Shown here: positions 33,611-46,041 of the stretch, in pieces
Layout of the letters: each line of letters opens with the position of its first letter
Numbering within the stretch: position 1 is the stretch's first letter
Assembly (NCBI GenBank): GCA_963580455.1
Contig: OY756960.1
Location: 7,812,001 to 7,876,000, forward strand
DNA from: Euonymus europaeus
Lineage: Eukaryota; Streptophyta; Magnoliopsida; Celastrales; Celastraceae
Direction: 5' to 3'
DNA length: 64,000 nucleotides
The notes under the pieces: generated by a model
Seen by the model: the letters and a program-made list of their open reading frames with translations, nothing else
What the model was told of the DNA's origin: nothing
Database searches by the model: none
Position numbers and translations under genes: made by a program

Positions 33611-35004
33611 ATAAAAGGGGGAAAAGGGGGGGTTAAATCTTGTAATAGATAAAAATTAAACAAAGAAATTGACGTTGAGAACAAGAATGAGAATTGATAT
33701 TAATGAAAACAATAGCTAAGACTCACACAAAACATTCAAACAATTTATAAGAAATAATAGACTAACAATTTTAACAAGTATATGATGACAACATTCACAA
33801 CAAGGTCATGGCCAAACTCAAGTTGTATGATTCTCTCTTAATTGCATGTAAAGTGTATGGCGTCTACCTCATTACGTGTATTCTTAATCGAAATCTAGCA
33901 TGGCGTCTGCATCAATCAACAATCAAGAATCCAATAAGAGCAAAGAGAATATGAATGTCACAAGAATCCTAATACATGGTATTTGTACTTAGGTATTCAA
34001 GAATTGATTTTTCATAATTCATTTTCAACTGAATTATATGTTGCAAGAAAGAACATATTCAACAAGGCAATTGACCATGTTCTACAACAATTAATTCTAA
34101 TACATGCTTCAAAGTTAGCTACTTAGAAAAACACAATACTAGAACTCACATAACATGGAAAAATCAAAATCATCATGCTTGTAGAAATTGAAATCCACAC
34201 AACTTATAAAATTGAAAGCATGCTTAGGGCTTCAAGACAAGCCCTAACTAACAAGAGTTTAGTTATACATAACCAAATAAAACATGAAACATAAAAACAT
34301 AATTACAAACACAAGCCTTGTTTTCTTCTTCTTCTTCTTCTACTCCTTCTTCTCCTAGCTCTCCCTCCTAGCTCTCTTCTTCTACTCCTTCTCCTCTCTA
34401 TTTATAAAGAAAATGAGCACATAGTGGAGGAGTTAGTGCCATATTTTGGTGGTGGATTGTCCATCAAATTCGTGTGGTGGATTGTCCACTCTTTGAATGG
34501 AAATGGTATCATCAATGACATCAACTTTCAATTTATACACTAATCTTGTAACTGCATTATGGGCCTAAACGAAGCCTATTATGAATTCAAACCCTTCATC
34601 AATATTGTATATAAAAATGTGTAGATAATTATGGGCTTTTGAATCACTCAATTTGGACATCAGAAGCTCAAGTTATGGGCTTCTAAAGGTCTGATCTTCA
34701 AACAGAAATTCTGCTTCGGATATAACTTCCAAACTTGACTTCGAGGCAGCCTTTAGAGGCCCAAACGAACTCCGATTTTTGTGAACTAGCACTTCCTGCA
34801 AAGCTTGAAGTGTCCTCTAAAACTTTTCTGAAAATCAAATCTCATTCGGACAGCTCTTACTACCTCTTAACCTGCAAAACATCCAAGAAGGTCTTAAGTA
34901 CAATAATCTTGAAAATTCAGCTTTTAAGCACAATTTCTTGGCATTGCTTTGGTAGTATTTTATCACTTTAAAAACGTATATTCTGGCACTTATCATTAAA
35001 CCTT
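33611..35004 (-). repeat. LTR-like segment of gypsy remnant J
   Basis: Starts right of gag. On the minus strand it opens TGATAAGTGCCAGAATATA (near 34999), and has a TATA box in TTTATAAATAGAGAGG (near 34400) followed by a purine-rich AGAAGAAGAAG leader (34390-34325). This layout suits a 5' LTR about 1.3 kb long. The inner end and PBS are not clear, and the partner LTR is not recognised. Confidence 0.4.
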
Positions 35005-35708
35005 CATAATTATGATGCAGACAAGTAGTTTTACATGAACAAGATTCTAATTATTCACGATCCAATCCAACAAAAGCGGAATATGATGTACACATTACTT
35101 GACAAATTTTAGATACTACACCAGAGCTTCATCATGGTGGGAAGGTATCATGACAACCAAAAAAATACATGTTCATTGGAGAGTCATTTATGGTAGTCTT
35201 TAATGAGCTTGAGTTAGATCCCACAACATATGAAGAAGTAGTTTCCGATGTGGATGTCGACCATTGGCAAAAAGCAATGGAATCTGAGTTTTAGTAATGT
35301 ACTCCAATGAAATTTGGGATCTTATAGATATTCCTACTTGAGTAAAATCCATATGGTAAGTGGGTATACAAGAAAAGGAGAGGAATTGATGGAGAGGTTG
35401 AAATCTTTAAAGCAAGGTTGCTGGTGAAGGATAGTGACTATGAGAAAACCTTCTCACCCGCAATAATCCTTAAGTTCATTAGAATATTTCTCGCCATATC
35501 AGCTTACTTTGATTTTGAGATATGACATGTGGATGTCCAAAATATTTCACTCAATGGAAATCTTGATAAGTGTATCTATATGATGCAACCGAAAATATTT
35601 ATTCCTAAGAACTAAGAAAATATGGTTTGCAATCTTAAGAGTTTTATTTATGGACTTAAGCAAGCATCTAGAACTTGGAACATAAGTTTTGATTTGGTGA
35701 TTAAATCT
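35005..35708 (+). pseudogene. Ty1/copia element (E): reverse transcriptase remnant
   Basis: Continuation of the plus-strand copia remnant: KKYMFIGESFMVVFNELELD, DPTTYEEVVSDVDVDHWQK, then RT motifs KWVYKKRRGIDGEVEIFKAR, EKTFSPAIILKFIRIFLAI, HVDVQNISLNGNLDKCIYM and SFIYGLKQASRTWNISFDLV. Stops occur roughly every 50 codons. The sequence ends abruptly at about 35708 within RT, before the YVDD box, and an inverted related copy begins there. Confidence 0.85.
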
Positions 35709-37155
35709 TTGGTGCCTAGAACATAGCTCACTTCTCCTAGGTCTTCCATGCTTAACTGATTTGATAAATAAATTTTAACTAATAACAATGTTGCTACGTC
35801 GTTTCCAATAAGTAATATGCCATCCACGTAGAGAATCAAGAACACATTGTTTGTACCATCCGATCCTTTATATACCTCTTAACCTTGCAAAACATATTTT
35901 CTTGGCTCTTAGCAATACATTCATTGGGTTGCATCATTTAGATACACTTGTCAATATTTCCTTTAAGGAAAACAGTCTTGACATCCATCTGCCGCATCTC
36001 AGAATTGAAGTTGGCTAATATAATGAGAAGTATTCTAATAGACTGAAGCATGACTACTGGTGCGAAAGTTTCCTCATTATCAATAATCTCTTTTTTGGTA
36101 TATCCATTCGCCACCAACCTTACATTAAAGGTTTCATCCTTTCTATCTATTGCTCCCTTTCTCTTACATACCCACTTACATGTAATGGGTTTTACTCCAA
36201 CAGACATATCTATAAGATCCCAAACTCCGTTGAATTGCATGACTGCAACTCAGATTCCATTGTATTTTGCCAATGGTTGGCATGCACATCGATAACTACT
36301 TCTTTGTATTTTGTTGGATTTGACTGAAGTTCATAAGAGACCACCATAAATGCGTCTCCAATGAACATGTATCTATTGGGTTGTCGTGCAACCCTCCCAT
36401 TGTGATGAAGTTTTGGTGTAGCATCTAAACTTGGTCAAATAATGTGTAGATAATCTTCTAGTTGTGTTGGATTGGATTGTGAATCATTAGATTATTGCTC
36501 ATGCAAAACAACCTTTCTTGGTTCACCTCTATTAATACATTCATCTTCTAAGAATATAGCATTTGTGCCAACTAATACTTTCTGACTCTCAAGATTGTAG
36601 AAATGGCGACCATGAGTTCCATTCGGTAATCATATACCCAATAACATAGCACACATCTAGGCCCAAACTTGGTTGTCTTAGTTGTTAGTACATAAATTAG
36701 ACATCCCCAAGCTTTGAGATTTTAAGATCAGACTTTCATCTACTCCACATCGCATGGGCTATCTCAGGTACTGAGCTAGATAGCCATGTTTAAGACATGT
36801 GAAGCATTTTCTTCGGCATATCCTCAAAATGACTTAGGAAAGGTTGCATGACACATCATGCATCTTTCCAACTTTAATTGAGTTTTGTTTCTCTTTTTTG
36901 TGACCCCATTATACTGAAGCGTTCTAGGCATAGAGAGCTGAGAAACTGTGTCATTTTCTACTAGATATTATTCGTACTCGTATAGCAAGAATTCGCCACC
37001 ACAGTCGGACTGCATAACTTTGATGCTTTTATCTAATTGGTTCTCTACATAGGCCTCAAATTCTTTGAACTTATTCAATGTATCAGATTTACAACATATT
37101 ACATAAATACATCCATACCTAGAGTAATCATCGATAAAAGTAATGATGTACTCAT
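35709..37155 (-). pseudogene. Ty1/copia element (G): RT and integrase C-terminal remnants
   Basis: On the minus strand from the right: integrase core continues from the split at 37155 (IITFIDDYSRYGCIYVI, KVMQSDCGGEFL with a catalytic Asp), then GRHFYNLESQKVLVGTNA and QPNRYMFIGDAFMVVSYE. RT follows at 36240-35938 (GVKPITCKWVCKRKGAIDRK, EETFAPVVMLQSIRIL, QMDVKTVFLKGNIDKCI). After a deletion near 35880 comes VFLILYVDGILLIGND (YVDG in place of YVDD) and MEDLGEVSYVLG. The frame then meets the inverted RT of element E at about 35709. It belongs to the same family as E. Confidence 0.85.
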
Positions 37156-38518
37156 TGTAATGCCCCAACCCGGGAAAGCTTTTGATGACGTCCGCACTTG
37201 TCACTAAGACCTCCTCACATGTCATATTATACGTGAAATTCTACTGGAAATCCGACAGCACCTGCTAGTATATCCAAGAGTGTCAACCCAGAGAAATGTG
37301 CAGCAAATAAGTAACACATTTCCACATTCCTACCAGGGCCTATGGCAACCTATTACTTGCAATCCAAATACACATCACTACCAAATATCATAAATAACCA
37401 ATCAAAGTCATAAAATTAGAACCCATAGTCCACCTACCCGGTACAGATATCCTGATCAAATGGAGCACCCTCATGACCGTCAATCATTCATACCATGATG
37501 CTACTCTTATGCCAGTGATGTCATACAAGGTCAAATACTAAAACTACTACGATGGAAGCAACAAAAAAGGATGTACTAAGTCCTAAAGCTCTATGGTGAT
37601 CTATCCGTGTCATGCATGCCTCTACAAATATGTAACTTGGTCCTTATTATCAATCTCACTTGGGGAATACAATGAAAGGAGATAAAGCGAGCAAATGTTT
37701 CAGTAGAAATAAAGACAAAGTAACAAACATTATCAAGGTTGAAATATTAATTAAAACATAAGTGCAGAAAATGACATCTAAACATGTTCACCAAAATGGA
37801 AGTAAATAATTACACCATATGGAACCTTGATTTAGTTGTACGACATTCCCATGCGCCATATGACAGTCAACAGGTCTACGACGTCATCATATGGTGCTCC
37901 AAATACAAATGGAATCTTGACCTGAACCTACAACATTTCCAAACTCTTCGAAAACCCTGAATAGCCCTGCGACATTCCACATTACACACACAAATATAAA
38001 AGGGGCTACGAGTCCTTATCCGCCACTCTATGATGCAATTACAATGCATGTCCAATATGGTTATGCAAGAATGTACATATATATACCAACTCTCTATATA
38101 TACATACTACTACATGATGTATGTTCGTGATTAAACCATGTACAATAGAGATCAAACATGGAAAATGTATGTAATTCTACATTCAACACCATCCAAAGAA
38201 TCATATACAAGGATTGTTCTTCCTTAGGAACAATTATGGCTAGAACATGAATAGAAGGACCAATAAAGAACTAAACCGCTCTTTAGAGGAACAGAAATTG
38301 AACATGAAAACATGGGCAAAATTTCCCTACATTGTTATCCAAGCAATGATAAAACCAATAATTCGACTCTAGGGTTTTGAATTTTCCTTAAACTATAAAT
38401 TTTCCGAAGCTGGAACTCATTTCATCATACCCATCCAACCAACTTCACATAAAATCTCTCACCTATTTTCCTACTTTGTCTCTACTATCCTTGGCTCGCC
38501 TACCATTGCGCCTAGGCG

Positions 38519-40612
38519 TGTGACGCCCAGATCCGGGAACGCCACGGGTGCCCTCTAGCACCGTCCTAGGCTACTAATGTGATCATTCGGCAAATCGGAT
38601 ATTCGGCGGCATCTTCCCGTATATTAGAGAATGCCCTCCTGTATCAGAACACGCAGCACAATTCAACCATCACATCAATAACCTAGCTAGGCCTCAGGCC
38701 TCAATCACATGCAATCTTGATCCTAGGGGCCTCAGGCCATCCACTACCAACATGCACAAACTGATAATAAATATACACATCATCATAGTTCATAATATCA
38801 TATAACCATATAATCAATTCTCAGCATACATCATGCATACACCCTCTGGTGCCAAATGGTTATAAGAGTATCATGAATAATAATTATCCACATCATAAAC
38901 AAAATACATGCTAGAGTATATCCCTAGCATCCTCATCCTACCCAGGGCCATCCATGTCACAACCCGTTCTCACTGATGCGCTCCACCGGTACTCATACCA
39001 GTATCGCCTATGGAAGGAAAAGAAGGTAAAGGGTGAGCTAGAAGCTCAGTAGGGTAAAAAGGATCATCAAAGTAATAAGGTCGAATCCCAAGGAAAAGCA
39101 ATGCAACAATATGATTCTACATCATGAACGTATAATCACCAATCACATAGAACAACAATCTGGGCAATCCCCTTTTTGAGCAAACCTCATCAATACCATG
39201 GCTCTCTCCATGTAATATCGAATGGGAGCAAGCTCCCCAACATCACACCGCTCTTGGATTACCCGATTGCGTGAACCTATCATGCCCGCACCCCTCCAAG
39301 CAAGGTCTCTCAAAACCCCACCTCCAGTGCGTTACCCCACATGGAGTTCACATGACTTGGTGGTAACTTTCTTCACCTCGCCATCCTTCCATGTAGCTTT
39401 CAAGAATCCTAAGGATCTCCGAGTCCATACTTGGTCTCCAATGCAAGTCCAATGCATAATGTCATGACATGCCGGATATATATATATATATGAACATCTT
39501 AAGTATATATACATATATATATATATATGAACATCTTAAGTATATATACATAACTACCATGATGCATGAATGGATTCACATTGTGCCCATAAGTGATGGA
39601 ACATGCAATAGGACATGCAATTCAAGAACTAACAATAACCCACACACAAGGCTCGTTTCCCCTTAGAAGCAATTAAGGTGGAAACACAAACATAGGTCAC
39701 TAATGAATAATCGAAACGCTCTTTAAATAGTGAGAACAAACAATAGAAAGAAGGGTTGGAAATCCCCTACCTCGTGTTGAGCAATTTACCAATAATCCCA
39801 CAATTAGGGTTTTTTAACCCCGTTTCATCAAACCTAACAATTTACACAATGTCGTACTCATTTAATCATCCAACATCTCAATATATCATATCAATAATGA
39901 ATTTAAACAACAATCAAGAGAAACTTACTTTCTCTCTCTAGAATTTCTTCTAAAATCCTCCAAAAACTCCACTTAGCTCCACTCAACATCAAACCTCGAA
40001 ATCAACCTACATATATGTTCCAAATCAACCTATAAACAACATATCTAAAGCATAGAACTCAACTCTTCAGGAATCTAACAAATCTAGAAAACCTAGAATT
40101 CCCAAAACTGAGAGAAACTTACCAAAATCTTCAAACCCAGCTTGAATCTTCAATATAGCACTCCAATCATTATGAATCCTCAAGAATTAGGTCGAATTCG
40201 TGCTAGAAACCCTTTCTCCCTCTAGAAATGTCGCTCTCTCTCTCACTCTAGAACTTAAATGACCCAAAAAATACCCTAAAGGCTCGGTGGAACCTTTTTT
40301 TGAAAACATGTATTGCGCCTAGGTGCTCCGCCCTATCCTAACTTCCTCAGGCGAGGTGCGCCTAGGTGCCCATGCCCCTTACATTCCCCCCCCCGGTCGC
40401 CGGCTAGACTGGGCAGTGAGCCTAGTCCAGTTTCAATTTTTCGCTGTTGCCCCCTCATGCGCACAACCCACTGGATTGGGCGCAGCGCCTAGGCGCCTAT
40501 GTGGTGCGCCTAGTCCAGTTTCATGACTTCTTGTATACACTTCAACACCCAAAATTATATTTCCTCTAACAATTGATCAATCCTAAACTCATATTTGGGG
40601 TAGGTCGTCACA
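38519..40612 (-). repeat. 3' LTR of element A
   Basis: 2,094 bases, TGTGACGCCCAG to GTCGTCACA. Its last 300 bases reappear at 42839-43216. It contains an AT-rich tandem pair at 39479-39552 (GAACATCTTAAGTATATATA twice, about 52 bp apart) and GCGCCTAGGCGC-type GC-rich repeats at 40310-40520. The layout (AGCTAGAAGCTCAGTAGGGT, ACTTTCTCTCTCTAGAA) is shared with the other chromovirus LTRs in the window. Confidence 0.9.
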
Positions 40613-42838
40613 TCCTCCCTTCCTTAAAGAAATTTCATCCCGAAATTAAATACGCACCTGGATTGCCAAACAACTCCAGGTACTTCTCCTTCATTCGGGA
40701 TTCCAACTCCCAAGTTATCGGTAAAGGTTGCAATAATCCAACTGGTCTCTAATGCTCTGCCTTCACTTGTTGACAAGTAAGACACTTCGTCACAAATCTA
40801 GCCACATCGGCCTTCATGCCTTTCCACTAGAAACTCTGCTTCAAGTCTTGGTACATCTTCGTACCCCCGAGATGCATGGCAAACCAAGAATGGTTTGCCT
40901 CCTTCAGAATCTCTTGTCTCAACTCATCATCTTCAGGAACCACTAACCTTCACACATATCATACTTCCCCATCATTCCCTCGAACCCATCCAAGACTCTC
41001 ATCAATCACATCGAAATTATGATCTTCGTTTTGTGCATCTATAACCTTCTGTACCATCTTGGGTCTCGAAGTCATAACCACACAAATAGGTCTTTTCCTC
41101 TTGACTCTTCAATTCTAACCCAAACTGATTAATTGTCTCTAGAATCCCCCACTCATGCATGAATAGGCTAGTAATCTTCCGCTTCCTACTCAACGCATCC
41201 GCGACCACATTTGTTTTACTGGGATGGTATTGCAAATCGAAGTCAAAGTCCTCCAAGTATTCCATCCATCTCATTTGCCACAAATTCAACTCCCTTTGTG
41301 TGAATAGATACCTGAGGCTCTTGTGATTCAAGAACACTTCAAATATCTCTACATAAAGATAATATCTCCATTGGTTAAGTGCAAACACAATTGCCGCTAA
41401 CTCCAAATCGTGTACCAGATAATTCCTCTCATGTGTCTTGAGCAACCTTGAACCATATTCTATCACTCAGCTTCGTTGCATCAACACACAACCCAACCTG
41501 ACTCCAGATGCATTGCAATACACCTGGTAGCCTACATTCCTTTCCGGAACCACTAACACTAGAGGTGTTGTCAACCTCTTCTTCAACTCCTCAAATGCAG
41601 CCTCACACTCATCTGTCCATACAAACGATGTGCCCTTCTTCATAAGCTGTGTCATCGGCGATGCAACTCTCGAAAAGTCCTCAATAAACCTCCGGTAATA
41701 ACCCGTCAATCCTAGGAAACTCCGGATCTCATTCTCATTCTTCGGTCTCTCCCATTTCAAAACCGACTCAACCTTGGAGTAGTCAACCGCTATGCCTTCT
41801 TGCGTGATAACACATGGCCTAGGAACTTCACTTCCGTGCCCCAAAATTCACACTTACTAAATTTAGCATACAGTTGATTTTACCTCAATGTCTGTAACAC
41901 CACTCTCAAGTGTTCCTTATGCGCTTCCTCCGTAGGAGAATAAATCAGAATGTCATCAATTAACACCACAATAAACTTATCCAAAAACGGTCTAAGAACC
42001 CTTTACATTATGTCCATGAACACCGCTGGAGCATTTGTCAACCCAAACGGCATCACAAGGAACTCATAATGCCCATAACGAGTTCTAAACGCTGTTTTGT
42101 GGATATCCTCATCCTTAATCCTCAATTGATGATAACCCGACCTCAAGTCAATCTTGGAGAAATGCCTAGCACCCCTCAATTGGTCAAACAAATCATTGAG
42201 GAACAACAGTAACCTTATTCAACTGCCTATAATCAATACACATCCTCAAACTTCCGTCTTTCTTCTTGAGGAACAACACCGGTGCTCCCCACGGGGACAC
42301 ACTCGGTCTAATAAAACCCAAGTCTAGCAACTCCTCTAATTGAAGACTCAACTCTTTCAACTCTGCTGGAGCCATCTGATATGGCGGAATCGAAATTGGC
42401 TTGACATTCGGATGCACCTCGATAGCAAAGTCAATCTCCCTCTTCAGAGGTAATCCCCGCAACTCTTCCGAAAATACATCCATGAATTCCTCCATTACCC
42501 AAGTCATAGTAGCTACATCGCCCTTAGGAGCCGAAGTCACCAAACTTGCTACTCTACAATCCTGATACGAAGGGTTATCCATGAAATGAGGGCATCACAT
42601 CCCCTTCGATCCCTGTAAATGAATCACCCCACCCTCCGATACTCTAAGAGTGATCCTCCTTTGCCAAAAGTCAAGCACTCATTGGTGCATTGTCAACCAA
42701 TCAACCCCGAGTATTACATCGAAGTCTTTGAAATTTAACACATACAAATCGGCTTCCAGAGTTATTTCTCCAAATCGACACTCACATCCGAACACTACCC
42801 CCTTTAACGTGGTAAAGTGCCTGAATGGTGAGGATACC
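40613..42838 (-). pseudogene. Pol of element A (PR, RT, RNase H, IN zinc finger, chromodomain tail)
   Basis: Minus-strand order: protease segment with FKDFDVILGVDWL near 42710; RT in 42582-42003 ([52 protein letters not shown]) with the catalytic box LIDDILIYS near 41955; RNase H 41844-41017 (VDYSKVESVLKWERPKNENE, DLELAAIVFALNQWRYYL, WMEYLEDFDFDLQYHPSKTN); integrase zinc domain HSWFAMHLGGTKMYQDL and CLTCQQVKAEH (40890-40765). Right after the zinc domain (LLQPLPIT) the sequence jumps to TWELESRMKEKYLELF, the end of a chromodomain, so the DDE core is deleted. Several stops and frameshifts are present. Confidence 0.88.
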
Positions 42839-43216
42839 ATAAACACGTATTGCGCCTAGGCGCTCCACCATATCCTAACTTCCCCAAACCCGCTGCTCCG
42901 AGCGCCATCCTGGGCGTGTGGAAATTTCACACCTAGGCGAGGTGTGCCTTGGCGCCCATGCGCCTTACATTCCCCCCTGTCGCCCGCTGGACTGGTAGCT
43001 GCGCCTAGGCGCTCGGAAGGTGCTCCCAGTCTAGTTTCAATTTTTCCCTATTGCCCCCTCATGCTCACAACCCACTGGACTAGGTGTAGCGCCTAGGTGC
43101 CTATGTGGTGCACCTAGTCCAGTTTCACGACTTCTTGTATACACTTCAACACCCAAAATTATATTTCCTCTAACAATTTATCAATCTGAAACTCATATTT
43201 GGGGTAGGTCGTCACA
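42839..43216 (-). repeat. Truncated 5' LTR of element A
   Basis: About 378 bases matching the right end of the 3' LTR (TATTGCGCCTAGGCGCTCC through GGGGTAGGTCGTCACA) with some divergence. It joins protease sequence directly, so the rest of the LTR, the PBS and gag were lost in one deletion or by successive deletions. Confidence 0.88.
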
Positions 43217-43307
43217 AGGCATGCCTAGGAATTTTGGATCTCTTAAAAATATCAATTTTTCGTCAATTTAATCTCCCATATGTTAATATTTGGGATTGGG
43301 TGTTACA

Positions 43308-43610
43308 CTCATAGCTTCCCCGAGCTTGAACTATCATTGACCCACATATGTAAGTATGCACCAATTCAAGTAACTTAGTAGCTCTAAGGTCGTTGGACCA
43401 AAACAACCTTTTGGTAACTTTATCTTCTAAACAAGATTGACATTATGGCATCTTATTCATATCTAATGGAATAAGACCCATCATGAATTAGCCTATCTAT
43501 TCTTGCGGGGTTAATGTGACCATGTCGTAAATGTCAAAGATTTGACTTCTCTACATGACATGTCAATTTAATCATACATCTATTCACATATATAAAAGCA
43601 TAATTAAATA
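43308..43610 (-). pseudogene. Ty1/copia element (G): integrase N-terminal part
   Basis: Minus strand: HGHINPARIDRLIHDGS (pre-integrase zinc region, near 43530-43480), then after frameshifts ELVHTYICGS and VQARGSYE just before the CTCAT duplication. The core continues at 37150 beyond the solo LTR. Heavily decayed. Confidence 0.75.
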
Positions 43611-44259
43611 AAGAAAAAATAGAAAAATATGATACTACAACTAAGTTGGTCTTCATGTTTTCAACATGTCGAAAGCCATTTCCAAACGCAACTCCAATCA
43701 TAGGGGAAAACCCAATCTTTCAGCATGTAAGTAGTATTTTTTCATGTGCGGAACTTTTCTTTGTGTCGAACTCCACCATGAATGCACAAAGCCAACTTGC
43801 ACTAGCTTTGAAGTAGTGATACCTTGTTAAGAATTATTTTGATTACCCATAAAATTGAGTTACAAACCAAAACAACCCATAGGAACACTCCAAGCACAAA
43901 TCTAGATTTTCTATTATGCTTGCGCATAGTTTTGGTTATGGGAATTTTTCGGCATGTTTTTGCATTTATTTTCATGTTTCGTCATCCAAAATATCACCAT
44001 AAAGTAGAAAATAAAGTCACATACCTCTGGGGAGGCTTACAAGTGATTCTAATGAAATTTAATGCAAAGAAGAAAAAAAACTACACATTAACAACTTTAC
44101 AAAAAAACATCACAAAGGCTCTAAACTCGAACTTATGTTGCCAAATCCAAAACTAAAATTATTAAAATAATATAAAAGCTTAGCGCAATATCTTGGGACT
44201 CAGAAAAATCATTATTGGCATACAAACAGTCACAAAATAAATCACACACCCTAGGCACC
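43611..44259. other. No recognisable gene
   Basis: AT-rich stretch in the expected gag region of copia element G. The 110-codon plus-strand frame at 43824-44156 is not recognised. Minus-strand GGTATCACTAC near 43818 resembles a primer site weakly. Confidence 0.35.
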
Positions 44260-45251
44260 AATCTGGAACGCAATTATTTTTCTAGTGAATCTTTTTATTA
44301 AATCTTGATTTAGTACATACTAAGCTTCCTCATATACCATTTTTTGGTTGATAATAGTATTTAGAATATGCAAAAGAATTTTATGGATCATTCTTTGCAT
44401 AGGTTCAAATTAAAATTTTGCTCGAAAGCCATACAACCCTAGCATGCAACTCTCTTATTATGTGTGTTATCCAGTATCCAATTATTATTGCATTTAATCC
44501 TACCTTGATTGTAGTATTAATTTTATACGAACTAATTCTTAGCTCTAAATATACAATCATCGCTTGAAAAAGATTAGAAATCAAGTACCAACCTCTTTAC
44601 TTTCAAGGTCCAAAAGCTTTTCGTCTTGATGACCATCTAGACTACTTGATTACAAATTTGACTTATTGTTTGTTTGATTTTGATGGATGGATCATAAACC
44701 ACCAATTCTATGAACAAATGGATAACCCAAAATGGCCTACATCATTTCCTAGGTAATCCCTAAACTCTCTAAGTAAAATAAAACAAATAAAATCTCTCAA
44801 GGTAGTGAACTTAAAATAACCCTAAGCCAAGCTCTCAAATATTTTTTCTTAGAAAGGGTTCTAGACTTTATTAGAGAGAATAATATGTATATATAGGAAA
44901 CCAATTAGGATATTAGGAAATAAAGAGCCCACTCTAAATATAAGTAGGTAAACTCATATCAAATAAGAAAAAAGGAAAAGAAGTAGGCCTTTTATGCGTC
45001 TGACCAGTTGGGCCATAGCCCAATGCTTGGCCCAATGCCCCATGGGTCATCCTTATATGCTTGGCCCAATGCCCCATGGGTCATCCTTATACACCCATTT
45101 AGACTTTGAATTACGTTTATTATTTTAATTCCATAAAATATTATGTTATGATCTAAATTAAAATACACAATCCTAAAATTTTATTATTGGGATCTTATTG
45201 CCAAAGGAATACACAATAAAATTAAATCTATATATAATGCAACTTAAAACA
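44260..45251 (-). repeat. Possible copia LTR, minus orientation; includes a 34-bp tandem pair
   Basis: On the minus strand a TATA box (CCTATATATACATATTATTC near 44885) and, at the left edge, GCGTTCCAGATTGGTGCC, which resembles an LTR end followed by a degraded PBS. The right edge near TGTTTTAAGTTGC (45251) is a guess. A perfect 34-bp tandem duplication (starting TGCTTGGCCCAATGCCCCAT) occupies 45024-45057 and 45058-45091. Confidence 0.4.
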
Positions 45252-46041
45252 TTGAGATGACTTATGGAGAATCTGATTGATCTTCATTAATAGCACGAGA
45301 GATTAAATAAGGCTACCAAGGGGATTCTGTAGAACATATATATTATGGATGCACTCCCCAATATGTACAATTCTTACATTGAGGCTTTTCAATAATTAGA
45401 AACATGTCCCTATTTGTATGAAATGTGCTTGCATGTCCTCCATGCAACACCCGACAAGTTGGATTAAGTTTATTTGTATTATCGAACACTCTAAAATTCA
45501 TATGTTCTCTGAGCTCTAGGTTCCTCTCTATCTATCCGCTAAGTCTATTAAATTGACCCGTCAATTAATTTAATTCACAATGCTTGATTCATAAGAATCA
45601 AGATGAATAGTGTGTGGATAGATTAATTTTATCATCTTAGATGGGTGCTTAAACTTTCATAACTAAAATAACATGAATGACTATTTTATAGGTATGCACT
45701 CATACCCTAGTGGCATTCATCCAATCCATTAAGACTATTGAAAATAATACGTGCCTCACTTATTGATGAATAAAAAATCCACACGCTATAAGGATAAACG
45801 TATTGACCTACTAAATATTGAGTATATCGTACCTCTACAACTATAGGATGAACAAATATTTGGTAGCACATTTCTGGTTGTTCATTCCCATGTAATTCAT
45901 TAGTATATATGTCCACATATATACACTAGTGCACCAATATGAGAATCCTCTCAAATGGTAAAAACAAACCATTCCCTTAATTGGAGATGTCCATACACTA
46001 CAACCTATATAAATAAAAGTTCCTAGTTTTGTTCATCTTGT
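45252..46041 (-). other. Leader region of copia element G
   Basis: Non-coding. The segment 45400-45990, reversed, matches the leader of copia element E at 27390-27760 (GGTTTGTTTTTACC, GCACTAGTGTATATATGTGG, AATAGTCTTAATGGATTGGA). This ties the two oppositely oriented copia remnants to one family. Confidence 0.6.

Larger units (their letters stand above)
38519..43216 (-). mobile_element. Ty3/gypsy chromovirus element A, internally deleted
   Basis: 3' LTR 38519-40612, pol 40613-42838, truncated 5' LTR 42839-43216. Flanks are AGGCG (38514-38518) and AGGCA (43217-43221), a 5-bp duplication with one mismatch inside LTR D. Gag, the primer-binding site and most of the 5' LTR are missing, as is most of the integrase core. 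The surviving pol order (PR-RT-RH-IN-chromodomain tail) and 2.1-kb LTR suit the Tekay lineage. Confidence 0.88.
37156..43307 (-). repeat. Solo chromovirus-type LTR (D) with TSD CTCAT, split by gypsy element A
   Basis: The LTR runs from TGTAATGCCCC at 37156 to GTGTTACA at 43307, flanked on both sides by CTCAT (37151-37155 and 43308-43312). The LTR itself is 37156-38518 plus 43217-43307 (about 1.45 kb); the middle is the inserted gypsy element A. The copia integrase reading frame is collinear across the site when one CTCAT is discounted. No internal region of its own is present, so it is a solo LTR, the usual product of LTR-LTR recombination. Confidence 0.85.
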
